A stretch of 64,000 nucleotides of DNA. It comes from Fimenecus sp045613065. GTDB taxonomy: Bacteria > Bacillota > Clostridia > Oscillospirales > Acutalibacteraceae. Within the stretch, counting starts at the first letter, position 1, and each line of letters begins with the position of its first letter. Below the pieces are notes generated by a model, which saw only the letters and a list, made by a program, of their open reading frames with translations, searched no databases and was not told the DNA's origin. The stretch spans positions 1 through 64,000 of the forward strand of contig JAZLAH010000072.1 in assembly GCA_045613065.1 (NCBI GenBank), given 5' to 3'. Positions 7,542 through 16,619 of the stretch are shown here, piece by piece. The translations under genes and the position numbers were made by a program.

Positions 7542-8378
7542 TTATTTCTCCTTAAATCCGAATTTTTTCATCATTGCAAGTGTAAGAGGTCCGATACATC
7601 CGTCCTGTTCTAACCCTGTACGCCTCTGGAATTCTTTTGTCCAGGCTTCTGTGTTTTCACCGAAATACCCACCTTTGACATCCTCTTTATCTCTGTTGAG
7701 AGTTTTTGCATAAGATGGGAACACATTGTAATAGAAGTCATTGATTCTTTCAATATTCTTTCCTGAGTCACCGTTTTGGAAATATCCCTTTGCCGGGAAG
7801 AATTCATCATCTTCCACAGGCTCTATGTACTTGATGTTAAGAGTTCTGAGGATACCCTTTGCGATTGCAATACCCATAACTCTGCGTTCTGCAAGAGTAT
7901 CAACAATCTTGACATCCTCCTTGTTGTCAATGAATGCACATTCAACAAGAACAGAATCGCAAAGGATCTGACAAACGAAGCCAAAGTAATCCATACCGTT
8001 AGTGAGGAGCTTAACTTTTAAGCCTCTGCTGTTCTGACCGATTTTTGTGATTTCATCGAGAATATTTCTTGCGAGAATATCATCAGATGTATCTGCTTTA
8101 GAGTGGAATACTTCAGCACCATTGCCACCACCTGCATTAAGATGGATGTCTGCAGCAAGGTCAGGTTTAAAAGCATTACACTCTTTAATTCGTGCTGCAA
8201 GATTTTCACTTACATCACTTTCACGACTCAACATTACAAGCACATCATGACGTACAAGTTCATCATGTGTGGCTTTTGCAATATCGAGAGCCATGTCTTT
8301 TTCTTTTCTGCCAAAGGCGACAGCGCCAGGGTCTTTACCACCGTGGCCGACACCTAAATATACTTTTTTCTGTGCCAT
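7542..8378 (-). CDS. Endolysin: N-acetylmuramoyl-L-alanine amidase with peptidoglycan-binding domain
   Basis: An N-terminal Amidase_3 domain (about 1-180) has the zinc ligands and catalytic residues of the family: His12 in GVGHGG, Glu26, His79 in DIHLNAGG and Glu146 in LVECAF. A C-terminal PG_binding_1-like repeat (about 195-275) ends FQRRTGLEQDGCIGPLTL. It cleaves the bond between MurNAc and the stem peptide during lysis. There is no signal peptide, so release depends on the holin. GGAGGAATAATT precedes the ATG. Confidence 0.93.
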   Translation of the reverse strand: MAQKKVYLGVGHGGKDPGAVAFGRKEKDMALDIAKATHDELVRHDVLVMLSRESDVSENLAARIKECNAFKPDLAADIHLNAGGGNGAEVFHSKADTSDDILARNILDEITKIGQNSRGLKVKLLTNGMDYFGFVCQILCDSVLVECAFIDNKEDVKIVDTLAERRVMGIAIAKGILRTLNIKYIEPVEDDEFFPAKGYFQNGDSGKNIERINDFYYNVFPSYAKTLNRDKEDVKGGYFGENTEAWTKEFQRRTGLEQDGCIGPLTLAMMKKFGFKEK

Positions 8379-8380
8379 AA

Positions 8381-8686
8381 TTATTCCTCCATATGATAAT
8401 GTTCGATATGTTTTTCACAAGCCTCAATTCTTTTGTGTGCTTGTTTTGTTGATGTTTCCACTGCAGACAATCTGCCCTCAAATTTTGTATTGTGTTCATC
8501 TTGTTTTTCTTGTTTGCGTTTAATATCATCAACACCTGATTTAATATAGCCAAGTTCGGTAAGCACAACACCATCTTTCTTACCCTCGTTTGCATCATCG
8601 CTTTTTTTATTTCTTGAAAAAGCAATATAACCGAAGATAATTGCACAAACAGAAGATATAAGACTTAATGCCGTTTGCCACTCCAT
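8381..8686 (-). CDS. XhlA/BhlA-like membrane-anchored coiled-coil lysis protein
   Basis: 101 residues: a short N-terminal membrane segment (about 5-22), a charged linker (SRNKKSDDANEGKK), then an uninterrupted coiled coil to the C-terminus. This resembles haemolysin XhlA/BhlA proteins beside phage holins and amidases. The longer frame starts at GTG codons at 8698; the ATG at 8686, downstream of GGAAGGTGGTGAGG, is a better start. It is 2 bases from the amidase gene. Confidence 0.6.
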   Translation of the reverse strand: MEWQTALSLISSVCAIIFGYIAFSRNKKSDDANEGKKDGVVLTELGYIKSGVDDIKRKQEKQDEHNTKFEGRLSAVETSTKQAHKRIEACEKHIEHYHMEE

Positions 8687-8712
8687 ACTCCTCACCACCT
8701 TCCTTTAGAGGG

Positions 8713-8745
8713 TATAAAAAAAGCACCACCAATTAAGGTGATGCT
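8713..8745 (-). terminator. Terminator after the tail-fibre gene
   Basis: On the minus strand AGCATCACC, loop TTAATT, GGTGGTGCT followed by TTTTTTTAT: a 9-bp stem with one G-T pair. It lies between the tail-fibre gene and the lysis genes and probably sets their ratio. Confidence 0.85.
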
Positions 8746-8753
8746 TTTGTTTG

Positions 8754-10676
8754 TTAAATCTTATATACAAGTTTCATAAGTTCGTTTTGGAAACACTTTG
8801 CGAGTTTTACACCACCATCAGTATTAGGATGTAACCCGTCACTTAAATATTTGCCATTAGCATTATTAAATTCAAGACCACTATAAATTCCTGACACTCT
8901 AAAAGCATCAATGTAATCAAGTGCAAGTCTTTCACAATTCTCGATTATTCCATTTCTTCGGATTAACATATCACTATATGGTCTGTCGGTTTTTGCAGAT
9001 TGTAACGGTGTAACAAAAACAACAAGTGCGTTTGGATATAATCCCATAAGTTTTTCATATATCCACCTCATTGCACCACTAAATGTTGTTAAATCACAAC
9101 TGTCTAATGATAATGAAAACTGTTCTTCATTTAAAGTTGCTTTTGCTGTGTTGTCGTTAGTTCCTGCAAATATAAGGATAATGTCAGGTGTGTCATAATC
9201 TGCTGAATTATTGAGAACTTTCTGCACTTGATTTGGTACAGATTTATTTGCAGTTTCCGTAGGATTGCCATCAAGAGCATAATTGGTAGGGTGATGAAGA
9301 TATGAACCACTTATTGCGAGATTGCCCACCTTTACCATTCCTGTATAATTTAAAAGTGGAGTTACATATTTTGATGATTTTACAACTTCTGTATCAGTAA
9401 TGCTATCACCGAAAAACATAATCTTTTTGCCTTTAAGTGTTTTGGTGATTTCTTCAAGAACTTCAACTCTGTAATTAAGTCCTGTGCTGTTAAACATTTC
9501 AACTGTCGGTGTCATTTCAGCACCTGAAACAATAAAATATTTCGCATTTTCAGGAATATCAACAGTTTTTGTTACAACTTTTGAATTACCCACTATTGAC
9601 ACGTCTTGTAAGTATGCCTTGTTTCCATCATAAAAAGCAATTTCACAAGTAGAATTAGACATTTTTGTTGTATACGTAACTTTATCATATCCTGTTGTTT
9701 CGATATAATCAGTTCGTTTTCCTCTTGTTACTGCTATACCTGTATTTACAACTGTACCGTCTGCCAAAACCCAACCTGTCAAATCAGCACTTATAGTCGG
9801 TGTGTCAAACTGTGAATTTAACTTATTAACCGTTTGTGAAATATCGTTTATAGCCTTTGCGACAACTTTATTTTTAACAGCATTTTCACTATCTGTTGAC
9901 AATTCGCCATCAATAGGAATGTTTTTAATTACATCTTCACTTATTTTGTTAATTGGGATGTATTCATACTTTATTTTTTCCCAATAAGGCTCATATGCTG
10001 TTGGTGTTGTACCCTTTTCAAGTTGATAAGGAGAAAAAGAATCATAATCACTAACACGAACATATTTTGGACTATCAATCGTGAAAGCGTTTTTGCCCTC
10101 ATCTCTCAATGTTTTTTCTTTTTTCTTGTCTAAATCATAGATACAAATTCTATAATTTGCAACAGAACCTTTACTGTTTGAATACACATAATTTCCTGCT
10201 TCAAGATAGATGTAGTCGGTTCTTTTAAAGTCTGGGTGTTCAACTTCTGCACCAGTTTCAACACTAATTGAACCTGATTGAAGTTTGCTTTCATCAATTA
10301 AGTTTTTACCCGTTTCAATAATGCCAACATCAACACGAGAAACAGCATCATCAACATAAGCTTTTATGACTTTATTCTGCACAGGGTTTTCACTTGTGTC
10401 ACTCATAACATTGTCAACATCAATTTCAACATTTTCAAGTTTCTCGTTAAAGTCTGTTGTTACTTCTGCAATTGCTTCTGCAACTGCTTTACCACTTTGA
10501 GGATTTGAACTTGTAGGATTGTATGTTTGGTCTGTTGTAACTTGGTTTTCATTCACTTTTCTATTTACAGCAAAAAGTTCATCATCAATAATTTGAAAGT
10601 TTTCGTTAAGTGCACTTATGTCAGCACTATCCGAAAATGACGGAAGATTTAATAAATATTTAGATGTTTGGTTCAT
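8754..10676 (-). CDS. Tail fibre / baseplate protein with C-terminal SGNH esterase
   Basis: A 640-residue virion protein. The N-terminal part (about 1-300) contains repeated linker motifs such as TSENPVQNKVIKAYVDDA and STDSENAVKNKVVAKAI, typical of tail-fibre shafts. The C-terminal third (about 415-640) is an SGNH/GDSL hydrolase: FGDSITD (block I), NLAISGS (block II), FAGTNDN (block III) and DGLHPN (block V). The enzyme probably deacylates a surface polysaccharide during adsorption. GAGGTATAAT precedes the ATG. A terminator follows. Confidence 0.85.
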   Translation of the reverse strand: MNQTSKYLLNLPSFSDSADISALNENFQIIDDELFAVNRKVNENQVTTDQTYNPTSSNPQSGKAVAEAIAEVTTDFNEKLENVEIDVDNVMSDTSENPVQNKVIKAYVDDAVSRVDVGIIETGKNLIDESKLQSGSISVETGAEVEHPDFKRTDYIYLEAGNYVYSNSKGSVANYRICIYDLDKKKEKTLRDEGKNAFTIDSPKYVRVSDYDSFSPYQLEKGTTPTAYEPYWEKIKYEYIPINKISEDVIKNIPIDGELSTDSENAVKNKVVAKAINDISQTVNKLNSQFDTPTISADLTGWVLADGTVVNTGIAVTRGKRTDYIETTGYDKVTYTTKMSNSTCEIAFYDGNKAYLQDVSIVGNSKVVTKTVDIPENAKYFIVSGAEMTPTVEMFNSTGLNYRVEVLEEITKTLKGKKIMFFGDSITDTEVVKSSKYVTPLLNYTGMVKVGNLAISGSYLHHPTNYALDGNPTETANKSVPNQVQKVLNNSADYDTPDIILIFAGTNDNTAKATLNEEQFSLSLDSCDLTTFSGAMRWIYEKLMGLYPNALVVFVTPLQSAKTDRPYSDMLIRRNGIIENCERLALDYIDAFRVSGIYSGLEFNNANGKYLSDGLHPNTDGGVKLAKCFQNELMKLVYKI

Positions 10677-10696
10677 ATATTATACCTCACTTTTTA

Positions 10697-11296
10697 TTAA
10701 CCAAATATGCATTTCCCACGCATTTCTATGTAAAAACTGCAATTGCTTGATATTAATTCAGTTTCTTCTTCGTTGCCTTGTTCATTGTCAATAACACTAA
10801 TCGTCAAATTTTTGGTGTCAAACGCTACACCACCTACCCCACAAGTTACTTGATATGTTGTTCGTGGTGTTACACTTATAAATTCAGGGTCTGTTAAAAA
10901 TTCATCAGGAAACGTAACGCTAAACCATCCATAATATTTGTTATTTGTCATTTTCCAATCGCAACTTATATTGTTGGATGGATAAACACGACACCAACAC
11001 TCCATATAGTTGTTAGACCACTTTCTTATGTGCCATTTAACATAATTAATCGTCACTTCGTAATCTTGTAAGACATATATCGCAGGAGTGACGCCACCTC
11101 CACCTGTGCCACCACTTGACATCAACTCGTTGACATCGTCTCTTAACTCATCGCACAACGTTTCAACAATATCTAATCTTGTTCTGTTACTACCAATGTA
11201 TCCATCAATTGAGTCAAAGTTATCGTTCAAGTCTTTAACACTTACTTTATCTGCTCCGTCAGGCATTTTAAAACTACAATTTTCAGTATATTGCAT
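10697..11296 (-). CDS. Phage tail protein, possible tip or fibre subunit
   Basis: 199 residues. A short N-terminal part with a helical segment (about 18-60) is followed by a glycine hinge (SSGGTGGGG, about 61-69) and a beta-rich C-terminal domain with many aromatic residues and Cys. The N-terminal shape resembles that of the neighbouring fibre protein (LNDNFDSIDG versus LNENFQIIDDE), suggesting that both dock on the same baseplate position. No enzymatic motif is seen. The C-terminal domain could bind a receptor. Confidence 0.55.
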   Translation of the reverse strand: MQYTENCSFKMPDGADKVSVKDLNDNFDSIDGYIGSNRTRLDIVETLCDELRDDVNELMSSGGTGGGGVTPAIYVLQDYEVTINYVKWHIRKWSNNYMECWCRVYPSNNISCDWKMTNNKYYGWFSVTFPDEFLTDPEFISVTPRTTYQVTCGVGGVAFDTKNLTISVIDNEQGNEEETELISSNCSFYIEMRGKCIFG

Positions 11297-11309
11297 ATAA
11301 ACACTCCTT

Positions 11310-11534
11310 TTATACCTTAACTATTGTGTTCATAATTAGTTCGTCACCAATTATATGTTTTTGTATTTTTAGTGCATCAGCAATTCCAACAACACCATCA
11401 CCTGTGACATCGCCCCTGTTGGTTTCACTTGTGTCAAATTGAATTGTGTTTGTGTTTTTAGCAAATATTAAAAGCAAATCCAAATCGTTAATTTTTCCAT
11501 CGTTGTTTATGTCACCAATTAACTCTCTTGCCAT
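11310..11534 (-). CDS. Stand-alone type I dockerin protein in the tail module
   Basis: 74 residues carrying two calcium-loop repeats of the dockerin type: GDINNDGKINDLD (Asp8, Asn10, Asp12, Asn16, Asp19) and GDVTGDGVVGIAD (Asp42, Thr44, Asp46, Asp53), each followed by a helix (DLLLIFAKN and ALKIQKHIIG). Dockerins bind cohesin modules of cellulosomal or cell-surface scaffoldins. There is no signal peptide. The gene abuts the upstream tail gene (stop and start touch) so it is made as part of the tail operon. A virion role is inferred from position. Confidence 0.85.
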   Translation of the reverse strand: MARELIGDINNDGKINDLDLLLIFAKNTNTIQFDTSETNRGDVTGDGVVGIADALKIQKHIIGDELIMNTIVKV

Positions 11535-13127
11535 TTAACTCACCTCGTGAACAACAGTTTTTTGTTTTAATGTGCCATTATAAGTTAATTCAAAGCTTAA
11601 AACAACACCTTTTTTTGTTATAAAATTATCACCATTATAAAGGTTAGTTTCAACATCTACAAAATCTCCAGGCTCTATTGCTACATTGTGTAAAGAGTCA
11701 ATAACAATATCACTACTATCTTCTGAATACCAATAATCCAAAAATGTTGTTCTTGATTGTAAGTCTGCACTTGTTGATAAATCTAAATAGCACAAGAGAT
11801 TATCTTCAACATAGACTTCGCCCATTTTGTTATTGTTTTTTGTTGCCTGTGACTTTGTTTCTATCACGGGGATAACATTAATTTCTGTGTTACTTAAACC
11901 ATAGGTGTGTGTACCAATAATTTTGCCATTATAAGCACACGCAGTTTCTGATGTGCTCAATCCTTTATAAAGATACTTATAATAATCTATTGAGTTGCCA
12001 TAACTATCAACATATGTTAGCGTTTCAGTAGGCATCATTTTATAAGAATTTTCGCTGTCAAGTTCCCAAATATACTGATTAAATAAAAAACTTGAAATGT
12101 TTTTTCCTCTTATTATTTCGGGATTTGATTTCATTATTTTTTTTGTAAAAGTAAAAACACTTGGAAATGTTGCAGGATAAAGAGCAGGAGCCCACGAAAC
12201 AAGACCAAACATATTCATTTTTGCATAAGAATAGCCACTACTGTTTACATCAAAATCCCAATAATAGTTGAATACGCTTGCATAATTTTTTAACAAATCT
12301 TTTGTTGTTCCGTTAAAATAAACAATTTTGTCTAAAGTTTCAGAAGATGGTGAGTCAGATGTTCTTATATCAGGCACTTCTGCAACAGAATTAGATGTAA
12401 ATGTTATAATTTGTTCTGAATTTAAAAAATTGCCTCTTTCATTCAAAAACAACCATTTTATTGGGTTTTCTAACGGTATTCCCTCTTTAAAAGACTTCTC
12501 AATCTTTTCTGAAAAGAAATATAACGGGTCTCTTGCTGTCCAAGTAATTGTATGTCCTTGAATTGTTGGTCTTGCAACAAGAATTAAAGATGGAAACTCT
12601 ATCTTTATTTTATTTTGGCTTCTAAAGACTTCGCCCCAAGTTTTTGGAGTATATTCTCCCCAAGTATGGATTTCTCCACTAACAACACTCAAGTTCGAAC
12701 CCATCGGACTATCCCAAGTGCCTGTTAATTCGTTCCAAGTGTTTGACGAAAAGTCATCCCAAGTGCTTTTGGCAGTTCCTGTATCTTCACCATAACTGAT
12801 ACCGTTTAAAACATCACCCCAAGTGTTTATGTTGGAAGTATCTTGCTCAAACCACAAATTAACTTTCATATATTTGGCTACATTGTTGTACTTTTCAGGG
12901 TAATTGTTCTCATTAAGTTTGCCAAAATAAAACTCTTTCCAAGTCAATTCCATATATGGCAAGGTTTGACCTGTGGGGTCAATACCTCGCTTATATGTCA
13001 TATCGATTATGTTGCTTGGTTTCCATTGAATTTCAACATCTTCACCACTTACAGTAATATAGGGCTCTATTTTAGGTCTTACATTTGATTTTACAATGTC
13101 TAAATACTTTTCATTTGTAGTAAGCAC
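11535..13127 (-). CDS. Tail-associated structural protein (tail tip/hub) with tryptophan repeats
   Basis: 530 residues. It is the large gene after the distal tail gene, the place of the tail-tip/hub protein in this type of phage. An inserted segment (about 98-172) has six TW pairs, for example NTWGDVL, STWDDFS, NTWNELT, HTWGEYT and KTWGEVF. The C-terminus (about 470-530) with EPGDFVDVETNLYNG resembles beta-rich domains of phage hub proteins. No lysozyme or peptidase motif is visible. It overlaps or abuts both neighbours. Confidence 0.6.
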   Translation of the reverse strand: MLTTNEKYLDIVKSNVRPKIEPYITVSGEDVEIQWKPSNIIDMTYKRGIDPTGQTLPYMELTWKEFYFGKLNENNYPEKYNNVAKYMKVNLWFEQDTSNINTWGDVLNGISYGEDTGTAKSTWDDFSSNTWNELTGTWDSPMGSNLSVVSGEIHTWGEYTPKTWGEVFRSQNKIKIEFPSLILVARPTIQGHTITWTARDPLYFFSEKIEKSFKEGIPLENPIKWLFLNERGNFLNSEQIITFTSNSVAEVPDIRTSDSPSSETLDKIVYFNGTTKDLLKNYASVFNYYWDFDVNSSGYSYAKMNMFGLVSWAPALYPATFPSVFTFTKKIMKSNPEIIRGKNISSFLFNQYIWELDSENSYKMMPTETLTYVDSYGNSIDYYKYLYKGLSTSETACAYNGKIIGTHTYGLSNTEINVIPVIETKSQATKNNNKMGEVYVEDNLLCYLDLSTSADLQSRTTFLDYWYSEDSSDIVIDSLHNVAIEPGDFVDVETNLYNGDNFITKKGVVLSFELTYNGTLKQKTVVHEVS

Positions 13128-13592
13128 TTAATACACCTCACTTACTGTTATAACATCACTTTCGCCCATATCAATGATAGAAAAACCACAATTATAATAA
13201 TGTGTTGGTACAACTACACCATTTCTAATTTCGGTAGTGCTTGACGGATTAGCCTTTTCGATGTTACCACGATAAAAACGCTGTATTTTGACTTTGCTCT
13301 CTGTGTGGCTGAAATATTTCATATAAAATACATATCCGTAAGTGTCAAACCAACGATTAATTTTCCACCAATCTGTATTTTTAAGTCTTGCAAATTTTAT
13401 CTGCATTGTGTATTGTGTTCTACCCACATATTCAATGAGCATTGTTCCGTTAGCATTTCGACCTGCTTCAACAATAAACTCGTTTGATGTTGGAAGTTCA
13501 ACAGGGCAAGGGAGTTGCAAGGTGTTAAGGAGATTAGTCCCTGAAACACCTGTGCCAATTTCAATATAACTTTCTTTTGTATTAATAGGCAT
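13128..13592 (-). CDS. Minor tail protein (distal tail / DUF6711-like)
   Basis: 154 residues after start correction. The longer frame begins at 13652 inside the tape measure gene, but the ATG at 13592 has GGAGG eight bases upstream and overlaps the tape measure stop by 11 bases, the normal coupling. The motif VEAGRNANGTMLIEYVGRTQ followed by an alternating hydrophobic strand and WWKINRWF resembles small phage proteins placed after the tape measure. The distal-tail role is inferred from position. Confidence 0.55.
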   Translation of the reverse strand: MPINTKESYIEIGTGVSGTNLLNTLQLPCPVELPTSNEFIVEAGRNANGTMLIEYVGRTQYTMQIKFARLKNTDWWKINRWFDTYGYVFYMKYFSHTESKVKIQRFYRGNIEKANPSSTTEIRNGVVVPTHYYNCGFSIIDMGESDVITVSEVY

Positions 13593-16044
13593 TTGCAAAA
13601 CCTCCGAATACTGTCTGTGAACCAAGATTGTTTTCAGCCTCACGAACTGCAAGTGCTATCTGTCTGCTGTCAAGATAAATCGGCACTTCAATTCTGCCAT
13701 TAAAATTACTACCAACATTCATATTGGCTACTACTTCAGCGACAGCTTGTTTGATTGTATCGAGTGGTGCTTCGATATTGGTTTGTCCTCGTGGCTGGTC
13801 GTTTACCCAAGCCAAGAATGGACTGCCACCGGGAAGAACTGTACCCTGTGCAAGTTGTGGAATGTTTAATTTTGAGATGTTGAAACCAACTCTACCACCA
13901 CCTAAAACATCAGGAAGTTTAAAACCGAATGAATTAAGCTTGTCGATGAGCTTGTTTATTCCACTTGCAACCCATTTAATAAGTCCGTTAATCATATCTT
14001 TACCTTTTTGTCCCCAATAGGAAGCAGTAAAGTATTTTGCGACCTTTGTATCCCACCAATCTTTTATTTTGTTCCATGTTTCTTTTATTTTGTTGTGGAT
14101 GGCATCCCAGTTTAAAGCACCAACGGAAACTAATCCCACAGCACCTGCTGCAATCAAACTGATACCGAGAGGAAGTCCAACACCTGAAGCAACCAATATG
14201 ATACCTAATACCAACAGTCCAAAAGAAACACCTGCCACAAGACCGGCATTTTTCTGAATAAAGTTTGAAATTGTAGTGGTAATCTTGTCCCAATTCAATG
14301 CTACGGTTGCAACCAATGCTGTTGCACCTACAAGAATTAACCCAATACCCAATGGAAGACTTGCACCTGTTGCCACTAAAATAATGCCCAATACTAACAT
14401 TGCCAACGAAACACCGACAACAAGACCGGCATTCTTTTGAAAGAAATCTTTAATTGCATCAGGTATTGCACTCCAATTTAATGCAATGGAAGCACATAAA
14501 GAAATAGCACCAGCTACTATTAATCCAATTGACAACGGTGTTGGACCTGCAAAGATACAAAGCATAACACCAAGAGCTAACATAGCGCCACCTGCGATTG
14601 CAGTAATGGTTGATAAAATGCTTTTAACATCTGCTACATCAAATGCAACCAAAGAGGCCACCGAACCAATTACCGCTGCTGCACCAGCAATAATAAAACC
14701 AATAGCAAGTGGTTTAGGGCTACCAAGAAACAAAAGCATTACGCCAATTGCAATCAATGCACCACCTATAGCACCCATAATCGAGGCGAGTGTTTTGATT
14801 ACATCCTTACCTATATCGGTTTCTGCTATAGACGCTTCGGTTACTGCAAACAATGTAGCACCTGCAACAATAAAACCGATACCCCAACCAATATGACCTG
14901 TACATAGCAATATTATGCCAATAGCCACTAAAGCACCACCAACAACACCCATAATTGTTGTGAGCATTGCATCAACTTCATCAGCAACTGCTTGTCCGTT
15001 GAAATCACTATCCCATTCTTCAAGCCCTAAATCACTCAATCCGGCAGAGGATGAGCCACCACTTGATGTATCTTGTGAGAGGGTATTGAGTTCATCAAAT
15101 CCTGCAAGAGATTTTTTCAATTCTTTATTTGTGCCTTTTACTGCATCAGTTAAGTCGTTTTGATTATCAACCGAACCGGCTATTGCATTGGACTGTTCTG
15201 TTGCTGTGTCAAGTGTTTTTCCGCTGAGTTTTGCAATAATCTGTAAACCTCTTGTGAGAACATTCAATACCATTGTTCCCACTCTTAAAATGGGAAGTAA
15301 GATTTTATTAACAACTTGTCCCCGAGTGTTTTTGAAATCTTCAAATGCAGCGTTAAACCGCATTCGTGTTAATGCAGAAGTGTTTGCGACCTCTGTACCA
15401 TATTTCTTTGTAGCCTGTTCAAGAATAGCCATTGAGCGTATTTGCTGTTGAGTATAAGCATCTAACTTTTCCCAACTCTTACCGTCAGCCATTCGCTTAA
15501 AGGCATCTGTCATTTCAATAGTTTTGACATTAACGAAAATGCCTAAATCTTCAATAGCTTCTGTATTACCCAATAGTCCTGAACGAATTCGCTCTTGAAC
15601 ATCAGCGACCTCACGACCTGTCTTGCTTGCAACAACAGCTGTCATATTGAGGTAATGATTTGTCAAGTTTGCATTTGTTGCCTGGTCTGCCCATACGCTG
15701 AACAGATTGCCATAAACTGATGCATAAGATGCAGCTGCTGACTTTGACATGCCTAATGCACGAGCGTTACTGTCAATAAAATCTCCGACTTTATCACTTG
15801 CCTGACCGTAAATATCAATTAAACGTTGAACACTCGCTTCTGTGCTTGTTGCCATTTGACCTGCTTCTTTTGAAAAATTCCAAATAGCTGTGACACTGAA
15901 AACTGTTGCAATCATTCCACCGAGTGCAGAGAATGAATTCGTAATAGATTTAATTCCCTTACTTAAAGAGTTAACACCTTGATTAAAGCCGGATGAATCG
16001 ACTTTTGTATTAATTCTTATAGAACCATCATATGTACCCGACAT
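13582..16044 (-). CDS. Tail tape measure protein
   Basis: 820 residues, the longest tail gene. The N-terminal third is alpha-helical and conserved in tape measure proteins (ASVQRLIDIYGQASDKVGDF, ERIRSGLLGNTEAIEDLGI, FEDFKNTRGQ). The centre (about 360-690) is a ladder of about five hydrophobic modules of 60-70 residues, two of them sharing FIQKNAGLV/FFQKNAGLV. It sets tail length and may form the channel for DNA entry. It follows the two tail-chaperone genes, the usual order. Confidence 0.93.
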   Translation of the reverse strand: MSGTYDGSIRINTKVDSSGFNQGVNSLSKGIKSITNSFSALGGMIATVFSVTAIWNFSKEAGQMATSTEASVQRLIDIYGQASDKVGDFIDSNARALGMSKSAAASYASVYGNLFSVWADQATNANLTNHYLNMTAVVASKTGREVADVQERIRSGLLGNTEAIEDLGIFVNVKTIEMTDAFKRMADGKSWEKLDAYTQQQIRSMAILEQATKKYGTEVANTSALTRMRFNAAFEDFKNTRGQVVNKILLPILRVGTMVLNVLTRGLQIIAKLSGKTLDTATEQSNAIAGSVDNQNDLTDAVKGTNKELKKSLAGFDELNTLSQDTSSGGSSSAGLSDLGLEEWDSDFNGQAVADEVDAMLTTIMGVVGGALVAIGIILLCTGHIGWGIGFIVAGATLFAVTEASIAETDIGKDVIKTLASIMGAIGGALIAIGVMLLFLGSPKPLAIGFIIAGAAAVIGSVASLVAFDVADVKSILSTITAIAGGAMLALGVMLCIFAGPTPLSIGLIVAGAISLCASIALNWSAIPDAIKDFFQKNAGLVVGVSLAMLVLGIILVATGASLPLGIGLILVGATALVATVALNWDKITTTISNFIQKNAGLVAGVSFGLLVLGIILVASGVGLPLGISLIAAGAVGLVSVGALNWDAIHNKIKETWNKIKDWWDTKVAKYFTASYWGQKGKDMINGLIKWVASGINKLIDKLNSFGFKLPDVLGGGRVGFNISKLNIPQLAQGTVLPGGSPFLAWVNDQPRGQTNIEAPLDTIKQAVAEVVANMNVGSNFNGRIEVPIYLDSRQIALAVREAENNLGSQTVFGGFANAY

Positions 16045-16061
16045 ATTGCATCAACTCCTTT

Positions 16062-16619
16062 CTACCAATCAGAATCAAGCAATGCCTGTTCTTCAGCGGT
16101 AAGTTTTAAAGGAAGATTTACCATTTTACGGTTTTGTCTGTAAAATTCCTCTTCCCATTTATCAAGTTTTATTCCTTTTGCTTTTTTACTACGGATAGAT
16201 ATGATATTTGAGAATGTACATTCGCCAATTTCCATATAAGCACCAATAAAGGACCACCAATGTGTGTATTTATCAGGCATTCTCACATCGTATCCTAATG
16301 TTCGGCTTATTGGTGGTGCTAACTGCTTGAAATCGTGATGCCAATCCATTAACTGTGGTTTAGATGTATCTTGTTCTTCATCGTCTTCGCCGTTGTTAAT
16401 GATTCTAAACATCTCTATGACGGCTTGTTCAAGGTTTACACATTTGGTCATATCATCTTCATAAAAGATAAATAATGCACACTGTAATTTTTCTTGTGTA
16501 TCAAGCTCCTCATCATTCAATGCACCGATGACATCAAGGACCATTCTGTAATCGCATTTATTCCGTATTACGTATTCTTTTCCGTCTATCGTGACGGACA
16601 TCGGCAAGTCCCACATCAT
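16062..16619 (-). CDS. Phage Gp15 family protein (tail assembly chaperone)
   Basis: 185 residues with the Gp15 family pattern: an N-terminal beta start (VTIDGKEYVIRNKCDYRM), the helical middle, HHDFKQLAPPISRTLGYDVR and a tryptophan-rich WWSFIGAYMEI. These proteins lie between the upstream chaperone and the tape measure. It starts 4 bases inside the upstream gene. No programmed frameshift signal was identified by eye between the two genes. Confidence 0.8.
   Translation of the reverse strand: MMWDLPMSVTIDGKEYVIRNKCDYRMVLDVIGALNDEELDTQEKLQCALFIFYEDDMTKCVNLEQAVIEMFRIINNGEDDEEQDTSKPQLMDWHHDFKQLAPPISRTLGYDVRMPDKYTHWWSFIGAYMEIGECTFSNIISIRSKKAKGIKLDKWEEEFYRQNRKMVNLPLKLTAEEQALLDSDW

Noticed and set aside
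13592..13652. Longer form of the minor tail gene
   Set aside because: The extra 20 residues lie inside the tape measure gene and lack a ribosome site, while GGAGG precedes the ATG at 13592.
14486..14896. 136-codon plus-strand frame inside the tape measure gene
   Set aside because: Ala/Pro/Ile-rich shadow frame of the hydrophobic repeats on the other strand; no ribosome site and no family resemblance.
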